Part shown: positions 47,092 through 56,976 of the stretch, one piece after another | Layout: every line of letters begins with the position of its first letter | Numbering within the stretch: position 1 is the stretch's first letter | NCBI GenBank assembly: GCA_003988855.1 | Contig: QYAI01000019.1 | Span: 5,278 to 69,277, forward strand | Source: Arachnopeziza araneosa | Taxonomy: Eukaryota > Ascomycota > Leotiomycetes > Helotiales > Arachnopezizaceae | Direction of reading: 5' to 3' | DNA length: 64,000 nt | The notes under the pieces: generated by a model | Told to the model about the DNA's origin: nothing | What the model saw: the letters and a program-made list of their open reading frames with translations, nothing else | The model's database searches: none | Program-made: the position numbers and the translations under genes

Positions 47092-47673
47092 ATTATCAGA
47101 TTTGGAGAATGGCATGCATGGTCTGGTGTTTGCTGATTCGATGACAATTACGAGTGGACGGCATTTTGCCTGGCCATATTTTACTTTAGTGTCACATGGA
47201 CTCTAAGCAATAGTAGAAACCAAATGGTCCTACATACAACTTGTCATTTCCTGTCTGATGCTCTTCCTTCCTGCCAATACATAGTTTCTTAACTGCCGTG
47301 ATGGAAAACCTCGCCCTGTAAACGCCATCTCCCTGCCGGAAACATGCTATTATTCTGATAAAGCCTCTGAAAATGCGTCTACCTCATCCATAAACGCCAC
47401 ATGAAAGCCGATTCCCATTCCTATTCGTCAACCATGATATTCTACTTCTTCAAGTCGTATATTCGTGCTGAAAAACTCAAATGACATCTCGAGAGTCGAA
47501 GCCAAATAAATTAAGTTTGAATGAAGCTTGAATGAAACTAGCAATTGCGCTTAATGGAGCACTAAAACCTCCATCCAAACTTGAAAATCGCAGGCCTTGA
47601 GCGCTTTCCTTTGCCCTTGCTTGAAACTTTATGTAATAACCCTACGCACCTCGAATAGATTAGAAACCTGAAG
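47092..47673. other. Convergent 3' intergenic region
   Basis: Between the RPS14 and AAR2 stop codons; no gene was recognised. Confidence 0.5.
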
Positions 47674-49501
47674 TCAGAAACTTATGAGACCCTTCTCGCG
47701 CCCCTCTTCGTCCAGTTCGACCAGTACCGGCGCAAACTCACCTCTCTCATCTTCCGCCTCAAAATCCTTGAGCTCTGCATCGATGTATTCTCCATCTTCA
47801 AGCTGATATCGTCCAGAACGGACATAATTCTCTCTCAAATCCCAACCCCAGACCAAAAGCCAGGCCTCCAGCTCCTCGAACTCCTTCCCCAAAAGCTTTT
47901 GCTCTGTAGTGATTTGATCACCCTTAGAAATCAAAAGCTCAGTCAGACGTGACTTGAATGTGATGAGAGTCATCTTCAGCTCCTCTCGGAATCCTGCCTC
48001 ATGATCAAGAATGCTACTGCCCATTGCTTTGTCGTCGAAATAGAGTTGAGAGTGAAATATGAAGATAAATTTACGGAAGAATATGGGCCAGTCCATGGCC
48101 AAACGATAGGCGCGGAAAAGAATTTTAACCACATGCGCCCATTGCTCCATGCATGCAATATTAGCTAGCATGCCTCCAGTTAGAAAACAGAATTGCAATT
48201 CTCCAAAAATCTCTTCAGGTTCTTCGTGTAAGCAGTAGCCAGAGACAATAGCTTTAACGTGTGCCGTAGTGTCTGTAGCTTGCTCAGTACGGTCACGGCC
48301 AACTGACTCTGTAGAGAAGGTTCGGCTCTCTCTCGGAAAGACAAAGCTAAGAACTTCATCTTTGTGGAAATCAAGTCCACCATCCTTGTTGGGCGTCTTC
48401 TCGCAAGGTTGAATATCATGGGTGGAGGATACAAGCCAACAATTATGGCCATGCCCAGTGACTTTAGTCAAAAGAATAGGGTTGATAGAGGATGTTAAGT
48501 CATTCCAAATATCAGGTCGCTTTCCCAGGATTCCAGATCTGGTGAGGTCAATACCTGGTTCATTGAGAGTGTAAGTCTTTAAGCAACCTAGGATCTCTGG
48601 AAGGTCTTGTTTCTGAATTCTAATCTCTGCTGCACTAACTTCCCTGCTCAAGTTAGCTTCAGTTTTTGTTCACTTCCAGATAAGCAACTATTGGCCGACA
48701 AAGTAGTTGCACCTACTCTTCTAGAGTCTCTGTGTATTTGTCCCATCGCTTGACAATAATCTCGCCATATTCATCAGCTCCCCGATCCGGGCAAATCAGC
48801 CAGTAGCCTTGTCGGCGCGACGCCATACTAGACCCAGCCCAGATTAAGTGAACTCCAGGTGGTAGATTTCGAACGCCCTCAAACACGCCTTTTATTTGGA
48901 TAGTAAAGCCAATCGCGTCGTATCCAAAGGCGGATCCAACAGGGATGTCTCTGACTACAAGTACGTCCCCAAACTTCAAACAATCATAGTCGTACGTTTC
49001 AGTGCTGACCGTTCTAACGGGTGATGTCGAGTGAACACGCAAAGTCCCATGTGGAAAAGCTCCAACCACATAGTTTGAATGAACAGATTCGACGGATTTG
49101 ACGGATTTGTTAGAGATAATCGATGGCGACTTGGTTAAAAAACAATTCTTAGTGCTCTCAGTGATGCAGGAAGTTGGATCACCGCGTCCCCGTCCACGCT
49201 CTTCTTCTTGGTTTGGAGTGTGCGGAATTACTGAAAGGATAGGTCCAATTGCAGAGTAACTTCTCTCAGGACTGTCGTCTGAATTCACAGACAACTTTCG
49301 AGAGATAGAAGAAGCATCTTCTAGTACTGCTGATAGACTTCTTTGATGGGCAGTCTGCGATTGGACAAAGGCAACACCATTCTGAGAGCTAGTACGAACG
49401 ATTGGTGTCGCATGGAAGTCTGAATCGGAACCCATGCTTCTTATAGAATCAGAATCTTTCAGAGCACCGGAGTCACCGAGTTGTGTGCGAAACTGAGCCA
49501 T
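47674..49501 (-). CDS. AAR2: AAR2 splicing factor (U5 snRNP assembly)
   Basis: Two exons on minus, 49501-48717 and 48643-47674 (73-bp intron), 584 aa. AAR2 binds Prp8 during U5 snRNP maturation and keeps Brr2 off until nuclear import. The AAR2 N-terminal beta domain is seen in FGDVLVVRDIPVGSAFGYDA, FTIQIKGVFEGVRNLPPGVH and GYWLICPDRGADEYGEIIVKRW. The C-terminal helical domain follows, with FGELQFCFLTGGMLANIAC and MEQWAHVVKILFRAYRLA. The first 170 or so residues are a Ser/Thr-rich low-complexity extension before the AAR2 domain, making the protein longer than yeast Aar2 (355 aa). The C-terminus is acidic. The ATG at 49501 is the first ATG of the frame. Confidence 0.85.
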
Positions 49502-50054
49502 GGTGAGCAAACTGACCAGTAATGAGATGAGGTGCTTTGTTTACTTCATATTCAAATTAATTAAATTAGTTCGACCAGATTTTCTGCCGCCGAAAAGCGC
49601 TACAAGGCAGAATCACGGAATTCCGGATGCTTATTTCTCCGCGGTGTGCTACAGGACACTCTATGAGAGTTTAGATCAGAGGAGGGAAGTCAAACAAAGG
49701 TTATTTCCAAAAGGCTATTTCCAAGAGGCAAGGATCGGTGTTCAGCTTTTTGTTTCAGAGGGATCGTCAAATAAACTCTCTTCAAAGGACTCTTTATTAC
49801 AGGTCTCCAACTCGAGAAGGTGGGAAAGTAAGAGAAAAGTGTTGTCTCGAGGAGGAAAAACTGCCCTGAATAATTTTTATATTGGCTCCCGGATCACACT
49901 AGCAGCAGAGGCTGCTGACTGGCGTACCCTTGAATTACCCCACAGCCACCAGCCGTTGACGGTCACAGCCTTGCCAACCAAAGACGCTCAATATAAACCT
50001 TCCATACAAGAAGCAACTAGCCCTGAAGCAGCTCAACCAAAGAAGTTGACTTCA
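49502..50054. other. Divergent intergenic region
   Basis: Lies between AAR2 and the small plus-strand gene. A plus-strand frame is open throughout and in frame with the downstream gene, but its sequence looks non-coding and it would begin inside the AAR2 start. Confidence 0.45.
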
Positions 50055-50581
50055 ATGGCAAATAAGCAGCAAGATAATGAGCAGAGAATTACCATCGCTC
50101 CGGAACTCTCAAATGGCGAACCAGCGACATTGGACTCGGCTGAGGAGGTCTGGGATGAAGCACGGCTAGAAGAAGCTATGCAAACCTTGAAAGAGATGCA
50201 TATTCAAGTAGATATGGCCCCGTTTCTAGCTACTCATGAACTCATACATTCCAGCTAAGAAATCTACGAACCACAATTCCCAGACTTATTGCTCCTCTGA
50301 CTGTAAAGCAGCCATCTCGTACGTATTGCCCATAAGGTCTCAGATGCATTTCTCTCCAGGTTTCATACTATTTGAGAATACTTACTGACAATGACTCAGC
50401 TGATGTCTTGTTTCGGGAGTTTACAAATTCCATCAACACCTCGAACAAGGAGGTTCAAGATTTTCGAACCTTGATGACAAGCAAGGATGGAAGTCAAGTC
50501 ATGGCACAGGCAAAAAAAAGCCGTGCTGAGAATCCGAGTGGAATCAAAACGTGGAAGGTTAAAGACCATCCGGACTGGTGA
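50055..50581 (+). CDS. Small conserved fungal protein, function unknown
   Basis: Three exons: 50055-50207, 50255-50318, 50400-50581; 132 aa. After an acidic N-terminus, a coherent helical region spans the splice sites: EARLEEAMQTLKEMHIQLRN, LRTTIPRLIAPLTVKQPSPD, VLFREFTNSINTSNKEVQDF, and a basic C-terminus with KKSRAENPSGIKTWKV ending DHPDW. It looks like a conserved ascomycete protein, but I cannot name the family. Splicing into one smooth coiled-coil-like protein supports the model. The ATG at 50055 is chosen as the start because residues after it look structured, while the open frame before it (from 49500) does not. Confidence 0.65.
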
Positions 50582-51259
50582 GCTAACTCTCATCCTAAAT
50601 GGCTATCATTCTCTATTAGACCTCAGAAGCTGTCTTGAAGGCGCTGCTGCTTATACCAGAAGATTTGTTTAAATTCTCTGCCTCTCCCTAGAAAAGAAAC
50701 AAAAACGCATGCTAATTCATTGAATAGGCTCACAAAAGATTTGTAAAACCGCCAGGGTGCTTTCAAGGATTTCCTTCCTTTATTTAGACACACATGTGCA
50801 GATGACACCAAAGCTATAATGCAAAGTAAGGGCAGAGTTGTATTAAGGATAGATTTAGGGTGAGATTTATAGTATTTTCTTAAATTATGGTTTGATACTT
50901 AGACTGTAATAATCCAGGCTGCATTTGAATACTTTTGCTAGATATGTGCTATTGTCCCAGTTCAAATGTAACCAAGCATAGCATGGAGAGGCTATTCGCT
51001 CCGCTTCCGCTCTGGCGATTTGTGGTTGATTAAGATGGACTAATAAGTAGTAGTTTCGACATTGCATATATCTACATATAACCACTCGTGAGACCAAAAT
51101 ATTTGATCTTGATCTTTTGCGCCTCTGAGATATTGCAACTCGTGCCCTAAGCGGAAGCTCGCTTACAATAACCCCACTTCACGCCGCCCGCCAAAACTTC
51201 TCGAAAATACTGAATCACAAATCGCGACAAGACCAACTCTCGACGTGCCATCCAGCAAT
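50582..51259. other. Intergenic, NIP1 promoter
   Basis: AT-rich first half, then the eIF3c upstream region. No further gene was recognised. Confidence 0.5.
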
Positions 51260-53950
51260 ATGTCACGATTCTTCCACGGTGACAGCTCAAGCGAGAGCAG
51301 CTCTTCTGACGAGGAAGAGCTCTACTCCGAAGAAGAGGAAGAGGCGAAGGCCGTCTCCGACGAAGAAGATTCCGAAGAAGAAGAGGATGAGGATGAGGAT
51401 GACTCCTCCAGTGAGGATGAGGATGGCGCAAAAAAGAGCGGAGCAAACAGATTCATGCGAGATGCAGACTCTGAAAGTGAAGAGAGCAGCGATGAGGATA
51501 GGGCGAAGGTCGTGAAAAGTGCCAAAGACAAGCGCTTAGAGGAACTCGAGGCCACCGTCAAGGCTATTGAAAATGGACAGAAAATCAATGACTGGGGTGT
51601 CATTTCTACAGGTACGTATTGCTAGCTGCATCCGAGCCAGTCGCTGACTCGAGGATCTTAGAATTCGACAAGCTCAACCGCCAAGTTGTAAAGCTGGTTC
51701 AAGCGGGCAATACGCCTAAGCCATATGTTAAAGCTATCGCTGAATTGGAGGATTTCATGAACGAGACAATGGCTAAGCAGAAGGTTTCCACCAAGAAGAT
51801 GAATGCTACCAATGCTAGAGGCTTGAATGCTGTGAAGCAACGGATAAAGAAGAATAACAAGGACTACCAAAAGGAAATTGATGCATATAAGGCCGATAAA
51901 GATGCCTTCATGGAGTCCGAGGAGGAAGAAGTTGAGGTCCCCAAAGCTAAGAAGCTGAAAGCGGTATCCGGAGTCCCTACTGTGGACTTTGATGACGACG
52001 ATGAGGGATTCTCTACCGTTGGAAAGGGTGGACGTACGTTGCAATTCACGCCGGAGAGCATCCTCAAGCATCTTCGAACGATCATGGAATCTCGTGGTAA
52101 GAAAAATACGGATCGGACTGAGCAGATCAAGATCATGGAAAAACTCTTTGAAGTTGCTACAACCCCTTACCAACGAGTTAGAGTGCTTCTTACCTTGATC
52201 TCTACACGATTCGATTTGAGTACAGGTGTCCAAACTTTTATGTCACAAGAGCAATGGAAGGCAGCTGAGCAAGAGTTTGCAAATCTGTTGAAAGTCCTCG
52301 AATCTAACCCAGAATTGGTCGTCATCGAGACCGCTGAAGAATGGGAGGACGATGACAAACAGCCCACAATCACGGAGGGCGAGAAGTTCAAGATCCCTGG
52401 TAGCATCGTCTCATACGTTGAGAGACTTGACGACGAGCTCACTAGATCACTGCAACATATCGACCCACACACTGCTGAGTACATTGATCGGCTTTCTGAT
52501 GAGGGTGCTCTATATAACAATATCGTCCGCACTCTACTGTATACCGAAAGCCTTCACAAAGACTCAAGCCTCCAAGTTTCTCAGGACAGTCTAAATCGAG
52601 TTGTGATGAGAAGACTTGAGCATGTATACTTCAAGGTTAGCTTCTACTTTAGTCCAGTATTCCTATCTAACATTCTTGTAGCCATCGGCAGTTGTCAAAA
52701 TCCTCGAGGAGAATTGCTGGAAGTCAATCCCTTCGGGTCTCGATTCCACGATAACCCCAAGAAATAAAATTACCGATGCAACAGAGCTTGTCAATGTGCT
52801 CTGCAATTACCTCTTCATCAACAGTGAAAGTATCATCCGTGCTCGAGCTATGCTCTGTCAGATTTATTTCTTGGCTTTGCACGATAGCTACTACAAGGCT
52901 CGTGATATGATGCTTATGTCACATTTGCAGGAGAGCATTAACGGTTTCGATGTCCACAGCCAAATTCTTTTCAACCGCACTCTTGTTCAGGTTGGTCTAT
53001 GTGCATTCAGAGCTGGCCTTGTCTACGAGGCTCAAACCACATTACAAGAGATTTGTGGAAGTGGCCGCCAAAAAGAGCTGCTCGCTCAAGGTGTCATGAT
53101 CCAAAGATACAATCAGGTCTCCCCTGAACAAGAACGTTTAGAACGTCAACGTCAACTTCCATTTCACATGCATATCAATCTTGAACTTCTCGAGTGTGTA
53201 TATCTCACCTGCAGCATGCTTCTCGAAATCCCTCTACTGGCACAAACAGGTTCATCCCCCGATATCAAGAAGCGCGTAATCAGCAAGACCTACAGACGTA
53301 TGCTAGAATACCACGAACGCCAAATATTCACAGGCCCTCCTGAAAACACCAGAGACCATGTCATGCAAGCTTCAAAGGCACTAGCGGCTGGTGAGTGGAA
53401 GAAGGCTACCGAGTTTATCCACTCGATTAAAATCTGGGAGCTTATGGCAAAGCCGGATGATATCAAGACTATGCTTTCAGAGCAGATTCAGGAAGAAGGT
53501 CTCCGAACTTACCTCTTCACTTACGCTCCTTATTATGATACCTTATCTGTTGCAACTCTCTCATCCATGTTCGAACTCTCTGAGCGAAAGGTAGCCGCAA
53601 TTATTAGCAAGATGATCAGTCACGAGGAATTGGCCGCCGCTCTGGATCAAGTCAGTTCCTCGATCATCTTCAGAAAGGGTGTCGAGTTGAGCCGACTGCA
53701 AAGTTTGGCCCTAACACTGAGTGACAAAGCAAGTGGACTTATTGAGAGTAACGAGCGCACATTGGAAACGAGAACACAAGGCACAGCCAATGCATTCGAG
53801 CGTCAAGGCGGCAGAGGCGGCCGCGGAGGTAACCGTGGCGGTCAACGTGGAGGCAGAGGCGGTGGTCGTGGCGGTGGGTCGAGCATGCCGAGACAAGCTG
53901 GTGGCACACAGTTCACAGGTGGTGCGTTGGGCGCTGCGGTGAGAGCTTAG
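51260..53950 (+). CDS. NIP1: Translation initiation factor eIF3 subunit c
   Basis: Three exons: 51260-51611, 51662-52635, 52682-53950 (introns 50 and 46 bp); 864 aa. eIF3c is a core PCI subunit of eIF3, which binds the 40S ribosome and contacts eIF1 and eIF5 during start-codon scanning. The sequence begins MSRFFHGDSSSESSSSDEEE, with an acidic Ser-rich N-terminus. It continues with FDKLNRQVVKLVQAGNTPKP, the Lys-rich helical region, QFTPESILKHLRTIMESRGK, FHMHINLELLECVYLTCSML and WKKATEFIHSIKIW. The PCI domain runs about 600-770 and includes LSVATLSSMFELSERKVAAI. The tail is a Gly/Arg-rich RGG segment, which may bind RNA and be methylated. Length is normal. Confidence 0.96.
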
Positions 53951-54464
53951 ATTATGAGAGATGTTCACTGCATTGGGAAGGGACTTTGGGCTGTATTTTC
54001 TCAATCAGGCGTTTGATAGAGCTTACGAAAAGCCAAGAAGTTTGTGTTTTTATTACATCATACCGAATATGAGTGTTAGACTGAAACTTTGTGTCTGTTA
54101 CTGACAACGCCAAGTTTGCCACAGCCAAGCAACCCCGCAATCCTCTTGCTTCTGTACGATATAGATCATATGATGAAGTTTTTGCCTATTTGTCCAAACG
54201 GGTACTTGCTGTTGTGTGACATCGTAGTTGATGTTACCTTCGCGCAGTGAGACAGAGAGCGAAGATCAAAATATCCAAGCGTTGTGTTCACTTTAGTTAC
54301 AGCGTTGATCAAATCTTCCTACGACGTTGAATTCAACCCCAAAAAAGGAAGGTAGCGCCAGCCATCACCATCTATCGGGCCGTCTGGCTCTGACTCTAGT
54401 GTTTTGAAACATTCTTGACAGTTCTCAGAGTACCACTGTAACTGCTAGCATCATAATCTTCTTC
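53951..54464. other. Intergenic after NIP1
   Basis: 3' flank of NIP1; nothing recognised. Confidence 0.5.
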
Positions 54465-54984
54465 ATGTTTCAAAGAGTTCACAAAATCACTCCATGGGGC
54501 ACAGATGTACAAGTGATGAACAAAATTGTTGAACTACGAACCTCGAGATATGCCATGATGTATGAATATGAGATCAACTGTGAATCTCCGGAAGATCATT
54601 CTTACATGTTGCTCAAGCAAGCAGTTTTAGCAGGTTTGACTTCATATCAGAAATAATCCAAAGAACGTAAACTTCTCTTTAAAGTTCTGAATCCCATCAC
54701 AAAAGGCACAATATTCTCAAGCACTTACTGAGGATTCATTTAATCATGTTACTAAACACTCTTTCTACGCTTCCGCTTGTAATGCCCATACTAGTGTCGA
54801 CGGAGGATGGGAGCTGAGTTGGGGTTATAATCCTACGTATGATTCTGCTGTCATAACGTTGATTAATTCTGGACTTGGAGAGGATGCATTCTTTGGGTGG
54901 AATGGTATTACTTCACGAGGAAATCCGGCCAGTTTTGAAGACCAAGGCCCGAATAAGGTGTACAAAATTGGGACGTTTACTTGA
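54465..54984 (+). CDS. Orphan spliced ORF, possible small secreted or relic protein
   Basis: Two coding-like segments, 54465-54623 and 54706-54984, can be joined in phase by an 82-bp intron. Reading gives MFQRVHKITPWGTDVQVMNK, ...EINCESPEDHSYMLLKQA, then AQYSQALTEDSFNHVTKHSF, YASACNAHTSVDGGWELSWG and a C-terminus with GEDAFFGWNGITSRGNP. The second segment looks strongly protein-like (balanced composition, Trp/Cys/Gly). I do not recognise the family and no signal peptide is present at this start, so an upstream exon may be missing or the gene may be a relic. The donor (GTTTTA) is weak. Confidence 0.35.
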
Positions 54985-55041
54985 GTTCTGATCTGATAGA
55001 TAAAGCAACTTCCTGTTGCTATCTTTTGACAGCTGTCTCAA

Positions 55042-55323
55042 ATGGAGCATTTCTTCAAAGGTGTAGGTTTTTTTTTATGTAGCCCAGTGCGATTTCCTTA
55101 TCCATCAGCTAAATACAGAGCTATTCAGTCAAAAATAACCCCAATTCAACTTCTTTTCAATAATCCTCCATCTGAAACTTGGTTTAATATAAATGATTAC
55201 GCACAAGATCGAACGGGGCAGGCTTTCAAGGAAATTTTCCACTTTGAGTCTATCACATGGTCAGACGTCTTAACTAAGCACATTGGATCTGATAAGCTTC
55301 TGAGCAAATCAGACTATAAGTGA
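55042..55323 (+). CDS. Orphan ORF, unknown
   Basis: 93 codons from the ATG at 55042, including VRFPYPSAKYRAIQSKITPI and NNPPSETWFNINDYAQDRTG, ending in a Lys/Asp-rich tail. Composition is protein-like, but there is no family match or splice context. It follows the previous orphan ORF by 57 bp on the same strand, so both may be parts of one decayed gene. Confidence 0.25.
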   Translation: MEHFFKGVGFFLCSPVRFPYPSAKYRAIQSKITPIQLLFNNPPSETWFNINDYAQDRTGQAFKEIFHFESITWSDVLTKHIGSDKLLSKSDYK

Positions 55324-56725
55324 CTGTAGCTGCAGCTTTACGACTCAGCACCAGCTGACATCCTTAGAGCTAGATTTTTGGAGCTACTGGCGCCAACGAT
55401 ACCCTAGATATCTAGCTAAACTTTTTTCTCAACGACAGCAAATGAACAAAAAGCCTGATGATTGAAGAGAGAATGGTGCAGGGATCTCCTCCGACTCAAG
55501 AAATGTAAAGTGTTTGTTTGCTTACAAGTAGATAAGATATCACTTCAAGAGTTTTCCTGTCATTTCTCTAGGCTGTACTAAGCTACAAGTCTTAACCTTA
55601 TCTCAAACTCGCCAAAAAAGCTTCAAGTAGCACCGAATTCTTAAATTGACGTCTTTCGGAATGGCCGCTACATTGACGAAGCCTTATTTAGGTGCAAGTC
55701 CTCACGGCAGAACACTTCTGGGAGTGTAGGTTATCGATAGAGATTTTTGAAATGTAGTTGATTGAGCTACGTAGGGATCGCTCTCTTTATGAAAGCGACC
55801 AGGGTTTGTCTTCCATCCGATCCCCTTGAATTGATCAACTCTGGCAAGGGTGTCTTATTGATGTTCAGCATCCTCTTTGCCGTATGTTGCTCTATTACCT
55901 AATAAATATTAGCACAAAATACGTGAGATGAGATCTAGTCGAAGCTCTTCGACATTCTATCAGTATGAGCTGGGGTTGAAGCAAAGCTGTATATTGATTA
56001 AAAACGCTATGATCACTTTCAAATTTTTAAAGTATCAAGGCTGTTTTGATTGTGCCTCGAACATTTCTGATAATAAGATATTAGCAAATATTGCTCAAGG
56101 CTTCCGTAAGAGTTTCTGTCCAACTTTATAGCTGCCATCTCAAGTCCATTTCCTTCATTACCGGTGATTTGAAAGTCGGAAGTTTGTACACCGGGGGAAT
56201 ATAGGTCTTCATTCGGGTGCTATGACACTTTCAGCAACCATATCTGTGAGCCCAAAGTCCAAGAACTACTTGTCAGACAGTAAGGTGAGGGGGTGAGCTC
56301 CAGAAGTAGTAAAAATTCAGCACAGATTGTAGTAGATGAGTAGCCCTTCGTTGAGTGTGTCTTTGGAGTCTTTTACTCTACGATCTTGATCTTTCCAAGC
56401 ATAGAAGCATTTCAAACATGCCTCCTGCTTGCTGAATAAATGAAATTCTCTCACCATTAAGCTTCTATCTGAAGGGGAATACTACCTGTAGTGAATGTAC
56501 ACTGTCGCCAAATCAACGACGTTGGATACCGTAACATTTTTGTTGCACTTCACGGTAGCTGGGTCCTCACGACTCTCGTTCGGCCTCCTCGCTGCCTAGG
56601 CTGCTCTCCACCCATGTGCCGAGATGGAACTTTCTGTACTGTTTTGGTGAGTTTTCGTTGTCGTTCAGATATTCGACAATTAAGATCTGCTACACCTTGC
56701 GCTCGAGGAACATATGTCGGGTCGA
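55324..56725. other. Intergenic, AT-rich
   Basis: Only short frames, for example 55928-56131 (67 codons); nothing recognised. Confidence 0.5.
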
Positions 56726-56976
56726 CATTGAATGCGAAGTGCAACAGAGCCGTGAGAGACGAAAGTATTAAAACCCGAGGTCGGTCAGGCAACTACCTCT
56801 TCTTTCGCCCAGATTCTATTGCACTTCGCATTTCAACATTGTCATTTTTACTTACCCGACCTCGAAATTTGATACTTTCGTCTCTCAAGTTTCTGTTGCA
56901 CGTTGCACTCCAATGCCGTTGTTTTTGCTCGACCGACCTCGAATGCGGAGTGCGACAGAACTCTCGGAGACAAGAT
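56726..56976. repeat. Foldback cluster of four related repeat units
   Basis: Unit 1 (plus, 56726-56789) reads AATGCGAAGTGCAACAGAGC, then GAGAGACGAAAGTAT and CGAGGTCGG. Unit 3 (56855-56911) is its inverted copy: its complement has GTGCAACAGA, GAGAGACGAAAGTATCAAAT and TTCGAGGTCGG. Unit 2 (56815-56841) is an inverted copy of the first third only. Unit 4 (56935-56976) is a direct, more diverged copy (GAATGCGGAGTGCGACAGAA). Units 1 and 3 could form a hairpin arm of about 55 bp. Confidence 0.7.

Noticed and set aside
49500..50054. Long open frame in phase with the 132-aa gene
   Set aside because: It would start inside the divergent AAR2 start region and its composition is not protein-like. I start the gene at 50055.
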